From: Companilactobacillus crustorum JCM 15951 | GTDB taxonomy: Bacteria; Bacillota; Bacilli; Lactobacillales; Lactobacillaceae | DNA length: 51,209 bases | Direction: 5' to 3' | Assembly: GCF_001434585.1 (NCBI RefSeq) | Contig: NZ_AZDB01000012.1 | Coordinates: forward strand, 1-51,209 | Shown here: positions 1 through 7,480 of the stretch, one piece after another | Numbering within the stretch: position 1 is the first letter of the stretch | How the letters are laid out: each line of letters opens with the position of its first letter | Translations under genes and position numbers: made by a program | The notes under the pieces: generated by a model | What the model was told of the DNA's origin: nothing | The model's input: the letters and a program-made list of their open reading frames with translations, nothing else | Database searches by the model: none

Positions 1-226
1 CATTTACACAAGATTCTTGACGCTACCGATTCTTTTTTACGGTGTTCTAATCCGATTTTTAACAAATAAATAACTTGAAATACGATTTGAAGGGTAAGTT
101 CTGTAAAGGAGAATCACAGTGTTTTTCAGAACTAGTATTTCAACAATTTAAGAATACTTTATCGAACGCGTTTCATGTCAAGCGCTTTTTTTATATAATT
201 AAGTATGATAATTAAAAGGAGTATAT

Positions 227-961
227 ATGAAATTATTTAGAAATGATATAACCAAGATTATTTTGGCTACGTTGATTTTTCCAGTAGTGTTAATTATAGT
301 TGGATTAATGTCAAAGAAGCAAAGTACTGCCAGCATCTGGCAAGCAGTGGGAGATTTAGTAGTATTTGTTGTGGCGTATCTTTTGAACAAAAAATACTTT
401 CAACAAAAAGTTACGTGGGTAAACAAAAATAATTTAATGTCGCAACTTTTTACGGCACTACCAGCAATTATTATCGTGGTATTTTTAGATTCGCCAATGT
501 TAATGGTTTCAGATTTTCAAGTGAAGTTTAAGGTGATCGTTATTTGCTTGTTAGTCGGCCTAGCTGAAGAATATGTCTTTAGAGGAATTATGGTAGGGCT
601 TTTCTTGAAAGTGCTGCATAACAATGTTTTTGGGGCTGTAATAGGATCTAGTATTATGTTTGGCTCAATTCATTTCATAAATTTAAAATCATTGCCTATT
701 GGATATGTTTCAGGTCAAGTGATTTTTGCGGCTGCGATTGGAATTCTTTTTGGAACGATTTATATCAAGACTCATAATTTAACAATTGTTATTTTATTGC
801 ACGCTTTGAGGGATATGTTTCCCATGTTTTCAAGTAAGACCGTTTTACAGATGTCGCATACAACTTTCTCAATGGCTACTCTTTACGTCACTGTGGTCTT
901 TTTGATAATTGCTTTGGTGATTTCATACATTCAATTAAAAAACTTTGAGATAAAAAAATAA
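227..961 (+). CDS. CPBP family intramembrane metalloprotease
   Basis: A 244-aa polytopic membrane protein of the CPBP (Abi/Rce1-like) family, predicted to be a glutamate-type intramembrane protease. The three family motifs are visible: EEYVFR at residues 114-119, FxxxH at 145-149 and HALRD at 192-196, where the usual HxxxN has Asp in the last position. Hydrophobic segments lie near residues 10-28, 40-54, 75-95, 102-112, 132-148, 163-180 and 215-236. The start is supported by AGGAG at 217-221, and a TATAAT lies at 194-199. It stands alone and ends in a strong hairpin. In lactobacilli such proteins are linked to bacteriocin self-immunity or membrane protein processing. No bacteriocin gene is visible next to it, so the substrate is unknown. 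Confidence 0.9.
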   Translation: MKLFRNDITKIILATLIFPVVLIIVGLMSKKQSTASIWQAVGDLVVFVVAYLLNKKYFQQKVTWVNKNNLMSQLFTALPAIIIVVFLDSPMLMVSDFQVKFKVIVICLLVGLAEEYVFRGIMVGLFLKVLHNNVFGAVIGSSIMFGSIHFINLKSLPIGYVSGQVIFAAAIGILFGTIYIKTHNLTIVILLHALRDMFPMFSSKTVLQMSHTTFSMATLYVTVVFLIIALVISYIQLKNFEIKK

Positions 962-987
962 GAAGCTAAGGCTTCTTATTTTTTTTA
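957..987. terminator. Bidirectional intrinsic terminator
   Basis: A perfect 10-bp stem (957-966 with 971-980) with loop TAAG is followed by a T run, and an A run precedes it. It sits between the convergent CPBP gene and the disrupted DUF5067 gene and can serve both. Confidence 0.9.
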
Positions 988-1715
988 GTCTAATTTTAGT
1001 GGTTGCGTACTATCTAGCCAATTATTGGTTTGGATATTCTTGAAGTACATAGTGACTTCAGAAGTGGTGCTGTTAACCTTGACCAACAGGGCTCCATCAA
1101 AGCTTTTTCCAGGTTGTACCTGATTGTTGCTGCTGGCTTGAACCAATTGAGCGTTATCTCCAGTAGCGGTAGTAGCACTAAGCTGTTTATCATCTTGCTT
1201 AAGCATAATAGCATTATTTTGAACTTGTTGAGGAGTTTCAGCGGTACTAGTTTTATTGGTGTAATTATATTTAACTAATAAAGCTGCATCTCCATTAGCA
1301 TCTTTGATCAATTTAACTTCATTAGAAATTTTGAAAGTATACCAATCGGTATCATAAGTTAAGTCATTATAAGTCCCTGGATTTTGAATCTTAGTAGTTG
1401 TCTGTTTTTGATCAGTCTGCTTTTCAACTTTTTAGCTGGTTGTTCTTTAGTTACTTTTTGAGCCTTATTAGGTTTGGAAGCTTTCTTAGTAGTTTTCTTT
1501 TTAGGTTTAACTTTTTCTATTTTATGTGATGGCTGTGTAGTATGAGTGGTGTTGCTATTGGTATTAGCTTTCCAGAATATGAATATACCAATTGCAATAA
1601 TCAATATCAAAACAATCGAAATTAGAAAAGTCTTTTTTTGATAAAATGGTGTCTTTTTTCTTCGAAGTGCTTCACGAGTCATACGAGATCCAATGTTGCA
1701 ATTTTCCCTTTTCAT
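985..1715 (-). pseudogene. DUF5067-type membrane-anchored protein, frameshifted
   Basis: Read from 1715, the first 96 or so residues encode a basic N-terminus (MTREALRRKK), one membrane segment (about residues 30-48) and a Lys/Thr-rich linker. Reading then slips out of frame at an A5 run (T5 at 1429-1433 on the given strand). One extra A would restore a continuous protein through to the stop at 985-987, reading VEKQTDQKQTTTKIQ and then a C-terminal domain with LIKDANGDAALLVKYNYTN and QPGKSFDGALLVKV. That pattern fits the DUF5067 domain common in lactobacillar surface proteins. The intact product would be about 242 aa, anchored by its N-terminus with the domain outside the cell. It could be a true pseudogene, a phase-variable gene or a homopolymer sequencing error. 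Function unknown. Confidence 0.75.
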
Positions 1716-1830
1716 AATGCTACTCCCTATGAATAATTCGTTAACTTTATAATATCATAATTACTTAGCGGTAATTAATTAACTAAAAAATGCTTAGTTT
1801 TTTTTAAAAAAAGAATTTAAATCTAGGGTG

Positions 1831-1859
1831 TTGTATTGACCTAAAAAAAGTGGTATAAA
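1831..1859 (+). promoter_or_regulatory. Predicted sigma-A promoter
   Basis: TTGTAT (1831-1836), a 17-nt spacer and TATAAA (1854-1859), about 50 bp upstream of the small gene at 1910. Confidence 0.55.
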
Positions 1860-1909
1860 TATCTGGTCGAAGTTAATGAGATAGTTATTTTGTGTAGAAG
1901 GGGGTCACA

Positions 1910-2122
1910 ATGATGTTGTTTTTTGGTAATCATGGCGACTATGAAGTTACTTGTAATTTCTTTAGCAAGGAAGGTCAAACCATTGCTAAGAAGCGCATTT
2001 GTCACAACGTTTCTAAAAAAGAGGCTCGTGACGGTATGAGAGATTATGTTACAAACAGATTCTCTGATATTATTGATGTAGCTCATCCCATTAAAGTTGT
2101 TGCTAAGCTAACAACTAAATAG
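1910..2122 (+). CDS. Small hypothetical protein (70 aa)
   Basis: A short soluble basic protein that I do not recognise. The composition is protein-like: an aromatic-rich N-terminus (MMLFFGNHGDYEVTCNFF) followed by a Lys/Arg-rich middle (KKRICHNVSKKEARD). It has no membrane segment and no metal-binding Cys pair. Evidence that it is real: a good promoter at 1831-1859, a GGGGG-type ribosome binding site just upstream of tandem ATG codons at 1910 and 1913, and a strong terminator immediately downstream, so it forms a complete monocistronic unit. Initiation at the second ATG is equally possible. A reading frame also exists on the opposite strand but has no such signals. Confidence 0.65.
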   Translation: MMLFFGNHGDYEVTCNFFSKEGQTIAKKRICHNVSKKEARDGMRDYVTNRFSDIIDVAHPIKVVAKLTTK

Positions 2123-2146
2123 AAGGATAAAATATAAGGGTACCTA

Positions 2147-2179
2147 AAAGATGAAACTCTCTGAGTTTCATCTTTTTTT
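2147..2179 (+). terminator. Intrinsic terminator
   Basis: A 13-bp perfect stem (2147-2159 with 2163-2175), three-base loop and T run, ending the small gene at 1910-2122. Confidence 0.9.
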
Positions 2180-2226
2180 ATATCTCCAATAAAAAATTGG
2201 TATGATAGATACAAGGAGGCAATGTT

Positions 2227-3105
2227 ATGGATCATGATAAAGTAACGGGTAAACGTTTCTTTTATGTGACAGTGCTTAATGTGTTAATTACTATTACAGA
2301 ATTTATTGGTGGAGTATTATCAGGTAGCTTAGGATTGATATCTGATGCTTTTCACAACTTAGAAGATTCCTTATCAATAGTAATTGCCTATGTTGCCAAT
2401 GTTGTCGGTAAAAGAAAAAATAATAGTAAGAAAACTTTCGGATACAAGCGGGCAGAAATTTTGGCAGCTTTTGTTAATTCGATTGTTTTAGTTGTAATTA
2501 CGTTGATGATGGTTTTTGAATCGTTCAGGCGTTTGTCGCAACCACAACACATCAATGGAAAATTGATGATGATTGTAGCAATTATTGGATTAGTAGCTAA
2601 TTTGGTTTCAATGCTACTATTGTTTTCTGGTTCTAAACATAATTTAAATATTAAGGCAACGTTTCTTCATATGTTAACTGATACCCTGTCATCTATTGGC
2701 GTACTGATTGCCTCAGTTTTTGTTATTTTATTCAATTGAAATTGGGTCGATCCACTTATTACAATAATCATTGCTATTTGGCTGTTAAAAGAGGCTTACA
2801 GCGTCGTTTCAGAAACAATTAATATTCTGATGGAGGCCAGTCCCAAAATTGATTTGGATGCAGTACAAGAGGCGATTTTAACAATTCCCGAAATAATTAA
2901 GGTTCATCACGTTCATGTTTGGATGATTGACGAAAATCATATCATGTTGGATGCACATATTAATGTAAAAATAAGCTGCAATATAGCCCAACTGGATGAA
3001 TTGTACGATAAAGTAGACAAACTCTTGAACGATAAATTCAATATTACGCATGTAACCTTGCAAGCTGAAGGTTCTAGAGGCCTAGATGATTCATTGATAG
3101 ATTAA
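2227..3105 (+). pseudogene. Cation diffusion facilitator (CzcD-type) with in-frame TGA
   Basis: The frame encodes a typical CDF metal/proton antiporter (Zn2+/Cd2+/Co2+ efflux) of about 292 codons, interrupted by one TGA at 2737-2739 (codon 171). Before the stop are four to five membrane segments, the TM2 metal site SDAFHNLED (residues 39-47) and the TM5 site HMLTD. After it the same frame continues without a shift as NWVDPLITIIIAIW (TM6) and a C-terminal cytoplasmic domain with HVHVWMID. The break is a single codon, probably from TGG or GGA, and everything else is intact, so it is either recent or a sequencing error. A second start inside the downstream part would give only the 91-aa cytoplasmic domain. 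Ribosome binding site AAGGAGG lies just upstream of 2227. Family assignment is firm; functionality is doubtful. Confidence 0.85.
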
Positions 3106-3169
3106 TAACTAAAGATAATTGTGCTAAGATTAATAGGTAATTCTATATGAAAGTTGGGAATGGCGTAAT

Positions 3170-3835
3170 ATGGTAAAACTTGTCATGGTAAGGCATGGAG
3201 AGAGTATTGCTAATGCTTTAAATCAATATACGGGGTGGAATAATGTTGGTTTAACTCAAGAGGGAATCATCCAAGCACATGTGGCTGCTAAGAAACTTCA
3301 AGGATTTGATTTTGATCACGTCCATACCTCGGTTTTAAAACGTGCAATTATAACTGCCTATATAATACAAGACGATTTAAATCTCAATTATGTGCCGATT
3401 ACTAAGTCGTGGCGCTTAAATGAACGTCATTATGGAGCCTTGAGGGGTCTCAACAAAGATGTGACTAGAAAAGAATTTGGCGTTGAACAGGTACATCATT
3501 GGCGTCGAAGCTTTTATTCAGTACCACCAAAGCTAAAGCATCCAGATCCTAATATTGGTCCTTATAAATATTATGATTCAAGAATCATGCCTGTTGCCGA
3601 AAGCTTGTATGAAGCTTATCAACGAATCATTCCATACTATGTTGATCACGTTGCACCGCGTTTGTTGGATAACAAAAATCAATTGATTGTGGCTCATGGC
3701 AGTACGATTAGGGCTTTAATCAAGTATATTGAAGGAATCAGTGATAAAGATATCGATGGAGTCGAAGTAGCAAATGGAACGCCATTGATTTATGAGTTTG
3801 ATTCAAGGCTAAATATTATTAATAGCAATCGTTAG
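3170..3835 (+). CDS. gpmA: 2,3-bisphosphoglycerate-dependent phosphoglycerate mutase
   Basis: Interconverts 3- and 2-phosphoglycerate in glycolysis through a phosphohistidine intermediate, in the cytoplasm. The 221-aa protein shows the RHGE box at residues 8-11 with catalytic H9, the GW..VGLT segment near 22-29, WRLNERHYGAL at 81-91 with E85 and substrate-binding R86/Y88, HWRRSF at 110-115, and the second catalytic histidine in VAHGSTIRAL (H176). This arrangement, with the ERHYG box and an inserted lid, marks the dPGM type rather than a general acid phosphatase of the same superfamily. It is slightly shorter than the usual ~228-230 aa. Lactobacilli often carry several gpm paralogues, so this may not be the main glycolytic copy. 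Monocistronic, with a weak hairpin after it. Confidence 0.88.
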   Translation: MVKLVMVRHGESIANALNQYTGWNNVGLTQEGIIQAHVAAKKLQGFDFDHVHTSVLKRAIITAYIIQDDLNLNYVPITKSWRLNERHYGALRGLNKDVTRKEFGVEQVHHWRRSFYSVPPKLKHPDPNIGPYKYYDSRIMPVAESLYEAYQRIIPYYVDHVAPRLLDNKNQLIVAHGSTIRALIKYIEGISDKDIDGVEVANGTPLIYEFDSRLNIINSNR

Positions 3836-3844
3836 TAAAAATAA

Positions 3845-3875
3845 TTTAAAAGAAAATGCTTTCTTTTTAAATAAT
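3845..3875 (+). terminator. Possible AT-rich terminator
   Basis: An imperfect stem (about 3845-3855 with 3860-3871, one bulged T) with loop ATGC just after gpmA. It is almost all A/T, so it may be weak. Confidence 0.4.
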
Positions 3876-4087
3876 TTGCGTTAGAATATTTAAATGGTCT
3901 AGATAAGTTGGATAACATTTTTGATGCCAAAAGAACTTTTTAGATTAATTAATTGTAATAATGTTCATTTAAATGAGTACTAGAGATCGTATTATGAGAA
4001 ACAATAGTTCCTTATGTATATCAGAGAGCTACCACGTTAAAAAATAATTATTACTAATGTTTGGTCAAATTGAGAGGGAGTTTTTTT

Positions 4088-4945
4088 ATGAATATTTTAA
4101 TTGCTTTGATCCCGGCTCTTGGTTGGGGATTTATGCCGATCATTACCGGAAAAGTTGGTGGTTCACCAGTTAATCAAATGTTTGGAATTGGTGCTGGTGC
4201 AACTATTGTAGGATTGATTTCTTATTTAGTTACACAGCCAAGTGTTAGTACACAGGCATTTTGGTTCTCAGTTTTGTGTGGAGCCTTATGGACTATTGGA
4301 CAAATTGGTCAATTTATTTCTTTCAAACGAATTGGCGTTTCTGGAACCGTCCCATTATCAACTGTGTTTCAATTAGTTGGTAATTCAATTATTGGTATGT
4401 TAATTTTTGGCGATTGGTCAGGGGTACATGCTAAAGTTATTGGTATTATTGCTTTATTGATTGTTGTCGTAGGTGCGTTATTAACATCAGTTACAGATAA
4501 TACATCTGGTAAAAGCTTAGAAGCTAAGGATGCTATTTTCCTTCTATGTACTACAGTTGGTTTTTGGATTTATTCTTCATTTCCAAATATGCCAATTGTT
4601 AAGGCTGAAAGTTCAACTGGAATTTTCTTGCCAGAAATGTTGGGAATTCTTTTAGGTGCTGTTATTTATGCTTTGTTTACTGATAAAAAATCATTTAAAC
4701 AAAAACAACAGTATCAAAATATTATTGCTGGTATTGCTTGGGGAATCGCAGCTTTTGCTTACATCTTCTCAGCTAAGGCTAACGGAAATACATCTGCCTT
4801 TATTTGGACACAATTGAACGTAGTGATTGGAACCTTTGGTGGTATCTTCGTATTACATGAAAGAAAGAGCAAGCGAGAGCTAACTTATACTATTTTAGGT
4901 ATTGTATTGATCGTTGTTGGTAGTGTGGCAACATCATTTGCTTAA
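4088..4945 (+). CDS. GRP family sugar transporter (RbsU/GlcU-like)
   Basis: A 285-aa protein with about ten hydrophobic segments, of the glucose/ribose porter family in the drug/metabolite transporter superfamily. The N-terminus IALIPALGWGFMPI and the repeated GTVPLST / GNTSAFIWTQ halves are typical. Members such as RbsU and GlcU take up ribose or glucose with protons. The sugar cannot be read from this sequence, and no ribokinase or pyranase gene adjoins it. I chose ATG 4088 because GAGAGGGAG lies 8-9 bases upstream. A TTG at 4061 would add nine residues that include the ribosome binding site region. It is followed by a strong terminator and forms its own unit; the 250 bases upstream hold no other gene. 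Confidence 0.85.
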   Translation: MNILIALIPALGWGFMPIITGKVGGSPVNQMFGIGAGATIVGLISYLVTQPSVSTQAFWFSVLCGALWTIGQIGQFISFKRIGVSGTVPLSTVFQLVGNSIIGMLIFGDWSGVHAKVIGIIALLIVVVGALLTSVTDNTSGKSLEAKDAIFLLCTTVGFWIYSSFPNMPIVKAESSTGIFLPEMLGILLGAVIYALFTDKKSFKQKQQYQNIIAGIAWGIAAFAYIFSAKANGNTSAFIWTQLNVVIGTFGGIFVLHERKSKRELTYTILGIVLIVVGSVATSFA

Positions 4946-4953
4946 TAAAAGAT

Positions 4954-4997
4954 AATAGGAGTCGTAACTTTAATTAGTTACCGACTCCTATTTTTTA
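4954..4997 (+). terminator. Intrinsic terminator of the sugar transporter gene
   Basis: A stem of about 16 bp (4954-4969 with 4976-4992, one bulged C) followed by a T run. Confidence 0.9.
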
Positions 4998-5021
4998 TAT
5001 TCTGCAATAAATTTATTTGTT

Positions 5022-5309
5022 TCATGCCATCGATACTTCAAGCATGGTTTCTTTTAAATAGTCAAATTCTCCATATCCACTATATAAGAAGATATATTGC
5101 GTATTATTGTAATTGAATTTAATTCTATTCCATCCGTAATAATTATCTTCTTTGATATCGCTGATTTGATTAATTGGAATATTGATTTGATCAGTATTGA
5201 TAAGCCCTTTTAAAGAAGAAATAGATAGGGTATCCTTGGAGATTTTAAAACTAACATATCCATATGAAACAGATGAATCCTTCTGAATAATTTAAATGTA
5301 AGCAAACAT
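5022..5309 (-). pseudogene. Broken paralogue of the 6,398 hypothetical protein
   Basis: Reading the minus strand from ATG at 5309 gives MFAYI, a TAA stop (5292-5294), then 89 open codons ending with TGA at 5022-5024. The full frame is 95 codons, one more than the intact gene at 6398-6682. The two products align end to end: MFAYI-stop-II versus MFTYIQIF, and GYGEFDYLKETM versus GYGESLYLENHI. The intact copy has CAA (Gln) where this one has TAA, so a single C-to-T change explains the loss. An AAGGAA ribosome binding site precedes the ATG. No alternative start lies close after the stop. This fills most of the 460-bp gap between the sugar transporter and the HAD phosphatase. Function of the family is unknown. 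Confidence 0.8.
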
Positions 5310-5398
5310 AACTTTCACGTTCCTTTCTTGATTCGCCTTTACCATAAGCCATCGAACGGGTTTTATAGCAAGGAGATTTTTCAAATTATAATAAATTG

Positions 5399-5427
5399 TT
5401 GTGTAATCGGTTACGTAACTTTAAAAT
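5399..5427 (+). promoter_or_regulatory. Predicted promoter with palindromic spacer
   Basis: TTGTGT (5399-5404), a 17-nt spacer and TAAAAT (5422-5427) upstream of the HAD phosphatase gene. The spacer contains the perfect 10-bp palindrome GTTACGTAAC at 5410-5419, a possible operator. Confidence 0.5.
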
Positions 5428-5457
5428 ATACTTATTTAGTTTAAGGAGGAACCGATT

Positions 5458-6270
5458 TTGATCAAGCATATCTTTTCTGACATGGATGGCACATTACTAC
5501 AGGGCAATTGTAAAATCAGTGAAAATAATGTCAGGATAATTAAAGAAAGCCAGATTCCTTTTACATTAGTCTCAGCACGTTCACCAATGGAAATGACAGA
5601 GACGATTGATAAGTTAGCTTTAACAGAGCCACAAATCGCTTTCAACGGTGGTTTGATTTTTCAAAAAACTCATCAAGGTATTAAAATTCTTCAAGAAGAT
5701 GCAATTGAAACTACTGAGGTCGTTCAAGTTTTGGATGAAGTTAAGAAAGATTTTCCTGAGGTTAGCTATAGCCTTTATGATTTGGAATACTGGTACGTTG
5801 AAAAAATGGATCGGGGCATCAAATATGAACAGGAATTAGGTGGACAAACACCTCAAAGGACTGATTTTGTTTCTTTATTAAAACAATCAACAACTAAGAT
5901 ATATAAAATTATGTTAATTTCCTTCTCCGAAGAGGAAATGAAAACACTGGTTGAAAAGATGGGAAATTTGAATCGAGGAGATTTAAGCGTCAATCAATCG
6001 AGCGAAAACTATCTAGAAATTACGAGTCAATTGGCCCAAAAATCTCGTGGCGTTCGCTATATCCAAAATCTGGAGAGCTTGAATACTGAAGATATGGCTG
6101 CCTTTGGGGATGGCTATAATGATTTATCAATATTAAAAATGGTTGGAACACCAATTGTAATGGACAATGCTCTACCCGGTGTAAAAAATCATGCTAAATA
6201 TGTTACAAAAGATAATGATCATGATGGTGTGGCATTTGGAATTGAAAAATATTTAAAAACGCCATATTAG
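5458..6270 (+). CDS. Cof-type HAD-IIB phosphatase
   Basis: A 270-aa cytoplasmic hydrolase of the haloacid dehalogenase superfamily, subfamily IIB (Cof/YcsE group), which removes phosphate from small sugar phosphates or cofactor intermediates. Motif I is SDMDGTLL (nucleophile D8, acid D10), motif II is the Ser in VSARSP (S39), motif III is K195, and motif IV is FGDGYND (216-222). The alpha/beta C2 cap lies between, about residues 85-185. The start is TTG at 5458, with AAGGAGG nine bases upstream. Length is normal for the family. It is flanked on both sides by copies of an unknown minus-strand gene (5022 and 6398), so no operon partner is evident. Substrate unknown; such enzymes are usually promiscuous. 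Confidence 0.9.
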   Translation: MIKHIFSDMDGTLLQGNCKISENNVRIIKESQIPFTLVSARSPMEMTETIDKLALTEPQIAFNGGLIFQKTHQGIKILQEDAIETTEVVQVLDEVKKDFPEVSYSLYDLEYWYVEKMDRGIKYEQELGGQTPQRTDFVSLLKQSTTKIYKIMLISFSEEEMKTLVEKMGNLNRGDLSVNQSSENYLEITSQLAQKSRGVRYIQNLESLNTEDMAAFGDGYNDLSILKMVGTPIVMDNALPGVKNHAKYVTKDNDHDGVAFGIEKYLKTPY

Positions 6271-6363
6271 TCAATATATTGCTGTCTAAAGCAGATTTAT
6301 CATTTATGAATAATTGATTATAATTGTCGTAAAAAAAGCCGTATGACTTTTAAATTGGCAAAT

Positions 6364-6397
6364 AAAAACACTGAGAAGAATATCCTCAGTGTTTTTT
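6364..6397. terminator. Bidirectional intrinsic terminator
   Basis: AAAAACACTGAG (6364-6375) pairs with CTCAGTGTTTTT (6385-6396), loop of nine. It lies between the convergent HAD phosphatase and the 6398 gene. Confidence 0.9.
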
Positions 6398-6682
6398 TCA
6401 ATTAATGGTTTTTGAAATGTGGTTTTCTAGATATAAAGATTCGCCATAACCAGTATTGATAAATGAAAATATTTTTTTGTTATAAATAAAACGAATCAGA
6501 TCCTCGCCATAAAATTTTTCTATATTTAGGAAGAGAATCTTATCTAGGGGAATAATAGTACGTTTTAAAGGACGGACTCCACGACTCAGAGTTAGAGAGA
6601 GGTTGTTTCGGATAAATTCATAGTAGGCATAACCCTTAAAGTCGACAGTATCGTTAGAAAATATTTGAATATAGGTGAACAT
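6398..6682 (-). CDS. Hypothetical ~94-aa protein, possibly PH-like fold
   Basis: A small soluble protein I do not recognise. The start chosen is ATG at 6682 (MFTYIQIF), because the broken paralogue at 5022-5309 begins at the matching codon and because an upstream in-frame start would add 12 poorly protein-like residues. It alternates short hydrophobic strands (YIQIF, SLTLSR, IIPLDKILFLNI, IRFIY, IFSFI) with polar turns and ends in a helix-like tail with GYGESLYLENHI. This resembles the beta-sandwich plus C-terminal helix of bacterial PH-like domains, but that is only my inference. No membrane segment or signal peptide. Both copies flank the HAD phosphatase on the opposite strand. Confidence 0.6.
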   Translation of the reverse strand: MFTYIQIFSNDTVDFKGYAYYEFIRNNLSLTLSRGVRPLKRTIIPLDKILFLNIEKFYGEDLIRFIYNKKIFSFINTGYGESLYLENHISKTIN

Positions 6683-6882
6683 AATAATCACTTTCTTTTT
6701 CTGAATAGTACCAACCATGATAATTGACTGGTTGAAAGGATTATATGTGTGAAATCATATTAATTATATTCTTAACACTTGGTTGTTACGACATGTACAG
6801 CGTGAGCGTCTTTTTTGCTTAATAAGAATCAAAAAGCTATTTTTTATTTAAATTATTAAATGAATAATGGCTTAGAAAGTAG

Positions 6883-7410
6883 ATGATGGAGATGGAAAAA
6901 GATTTTGCTAAAAAGTTAAATTGGAAGCCACTGATCAATAGTCTAATTTTAGGAGTTGCCTGTGGAACTTCTATGTTCATTCTTTTGAATTATAACTTGG
7001 TAGTAGGAATTGTAATTGGATTGATTGTTTTTCTTTTTCAAAGCATATGGGTCTATCCTCATTATTTACCTAATTTATATGGGCATTGGAAAATTACCGA
7101 TAAAAGTATCTCGTATTATGATTACAGTACTTGGAGTAAACGAATTCAGGCAATCTTTTTGCCAATGTTTCAATCGCAAGTAGAGGTACCCTTTAAAAAT
7201 ATTTCTTCTTATTCATTAGTTGTTAATAAGCATCGAAACAAATGGCAACCACATTATATTATCTTGAAGTTATATGACGGCCATCAGGTGCTTTTAGATT
7301 TATCTTGGAATTTATTAAAATCAGGTGAACCAGAAAAGGACGTTGAATGGGCAGTTGATTTTATAACTAGTAAGTTAAATCAAAAAACAGTGCAAGTATT
7401 GCAGATGTGA
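6883..7410 (+). CDS. Two-TM membrane protein with YGHW domain, unknown function
   Basis: A 175-aa protein with two adjacent membrane segments (about residues 18-35 and 38-57), then a cytoplasmic domain of about 115 aa beginning LYGHWKITDKSI and containing VEVPFKNISSY and ILKLYDGHQVLLDLSW. The gene at 48396-48959 encodes a clear paralogue with the same order: two TMs, FYGHWEINDKEI, and LNLKLKDGREVNLDLS. Strands ending in such a helix suggest a membrane-anchored bacterial PH-like domain; this is inference. Tandem in-frame ATGs occur at 6883, 6886 and 6892, so the exact start is unsure. It stands alone and ends at a bidirectional terminator. No known function. Confidence 0.7.
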   Translation: MMEMEKDFAKKLNWKPLINSLILGVACGTSMFILLNYNLVVGIVIGLIVFLFQSIWVYPHYLPNLYGHWKITDKSISYYDYSTWSKRIQAIFLPMFQSQVEVPFKNISSYSLVVNKHRNKWQPHYIILKLYDGHQVLLDLSWNLLKSGEPEKDVEWAVDFITSKLNQKTVQVLQM

Positions 7411-7425
7411 AAAGAATTGCAGCAA

Positions 7426-7473
7426 AAAAGGCTAGCTTTACTAATTTAATTAGTGAGGCTAGCCCTTTTAATA
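7426..7473. terminator. Bidirectional terminator
   Basis: AAAAGGCTAGC (7426-7436) pairs with GCTAGCCCTTTT (about 7458-7469), extended by ACTAATT/AATTAGT. It lies between the YGHW gene and the convergent kup. Confidence 0.85.
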
Positions 7474-7480
7474 TTCATAT

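Noticed and set aside
174-190. AAGCGCTT-centred sequence before the first gene as a catabolite-responsive element
   Set aside because: Spacing and flanks do not fit the cre consensus; it has an extra base in the left half.
1841-2086. Minus-strand 81-codon frame over the small plus-strand gene at 1910
   Set aside because: No ribosome binding site, and the plus-strand frame has promoter, ribosome binding site and terminator.
3966-3975. CATTTAAATG palindrome before the sugar transporter
   Set aside because: An AT-rich 10-mer palindrome is expected by chance in this base composition, and it is not placed in a recognisable promoter.
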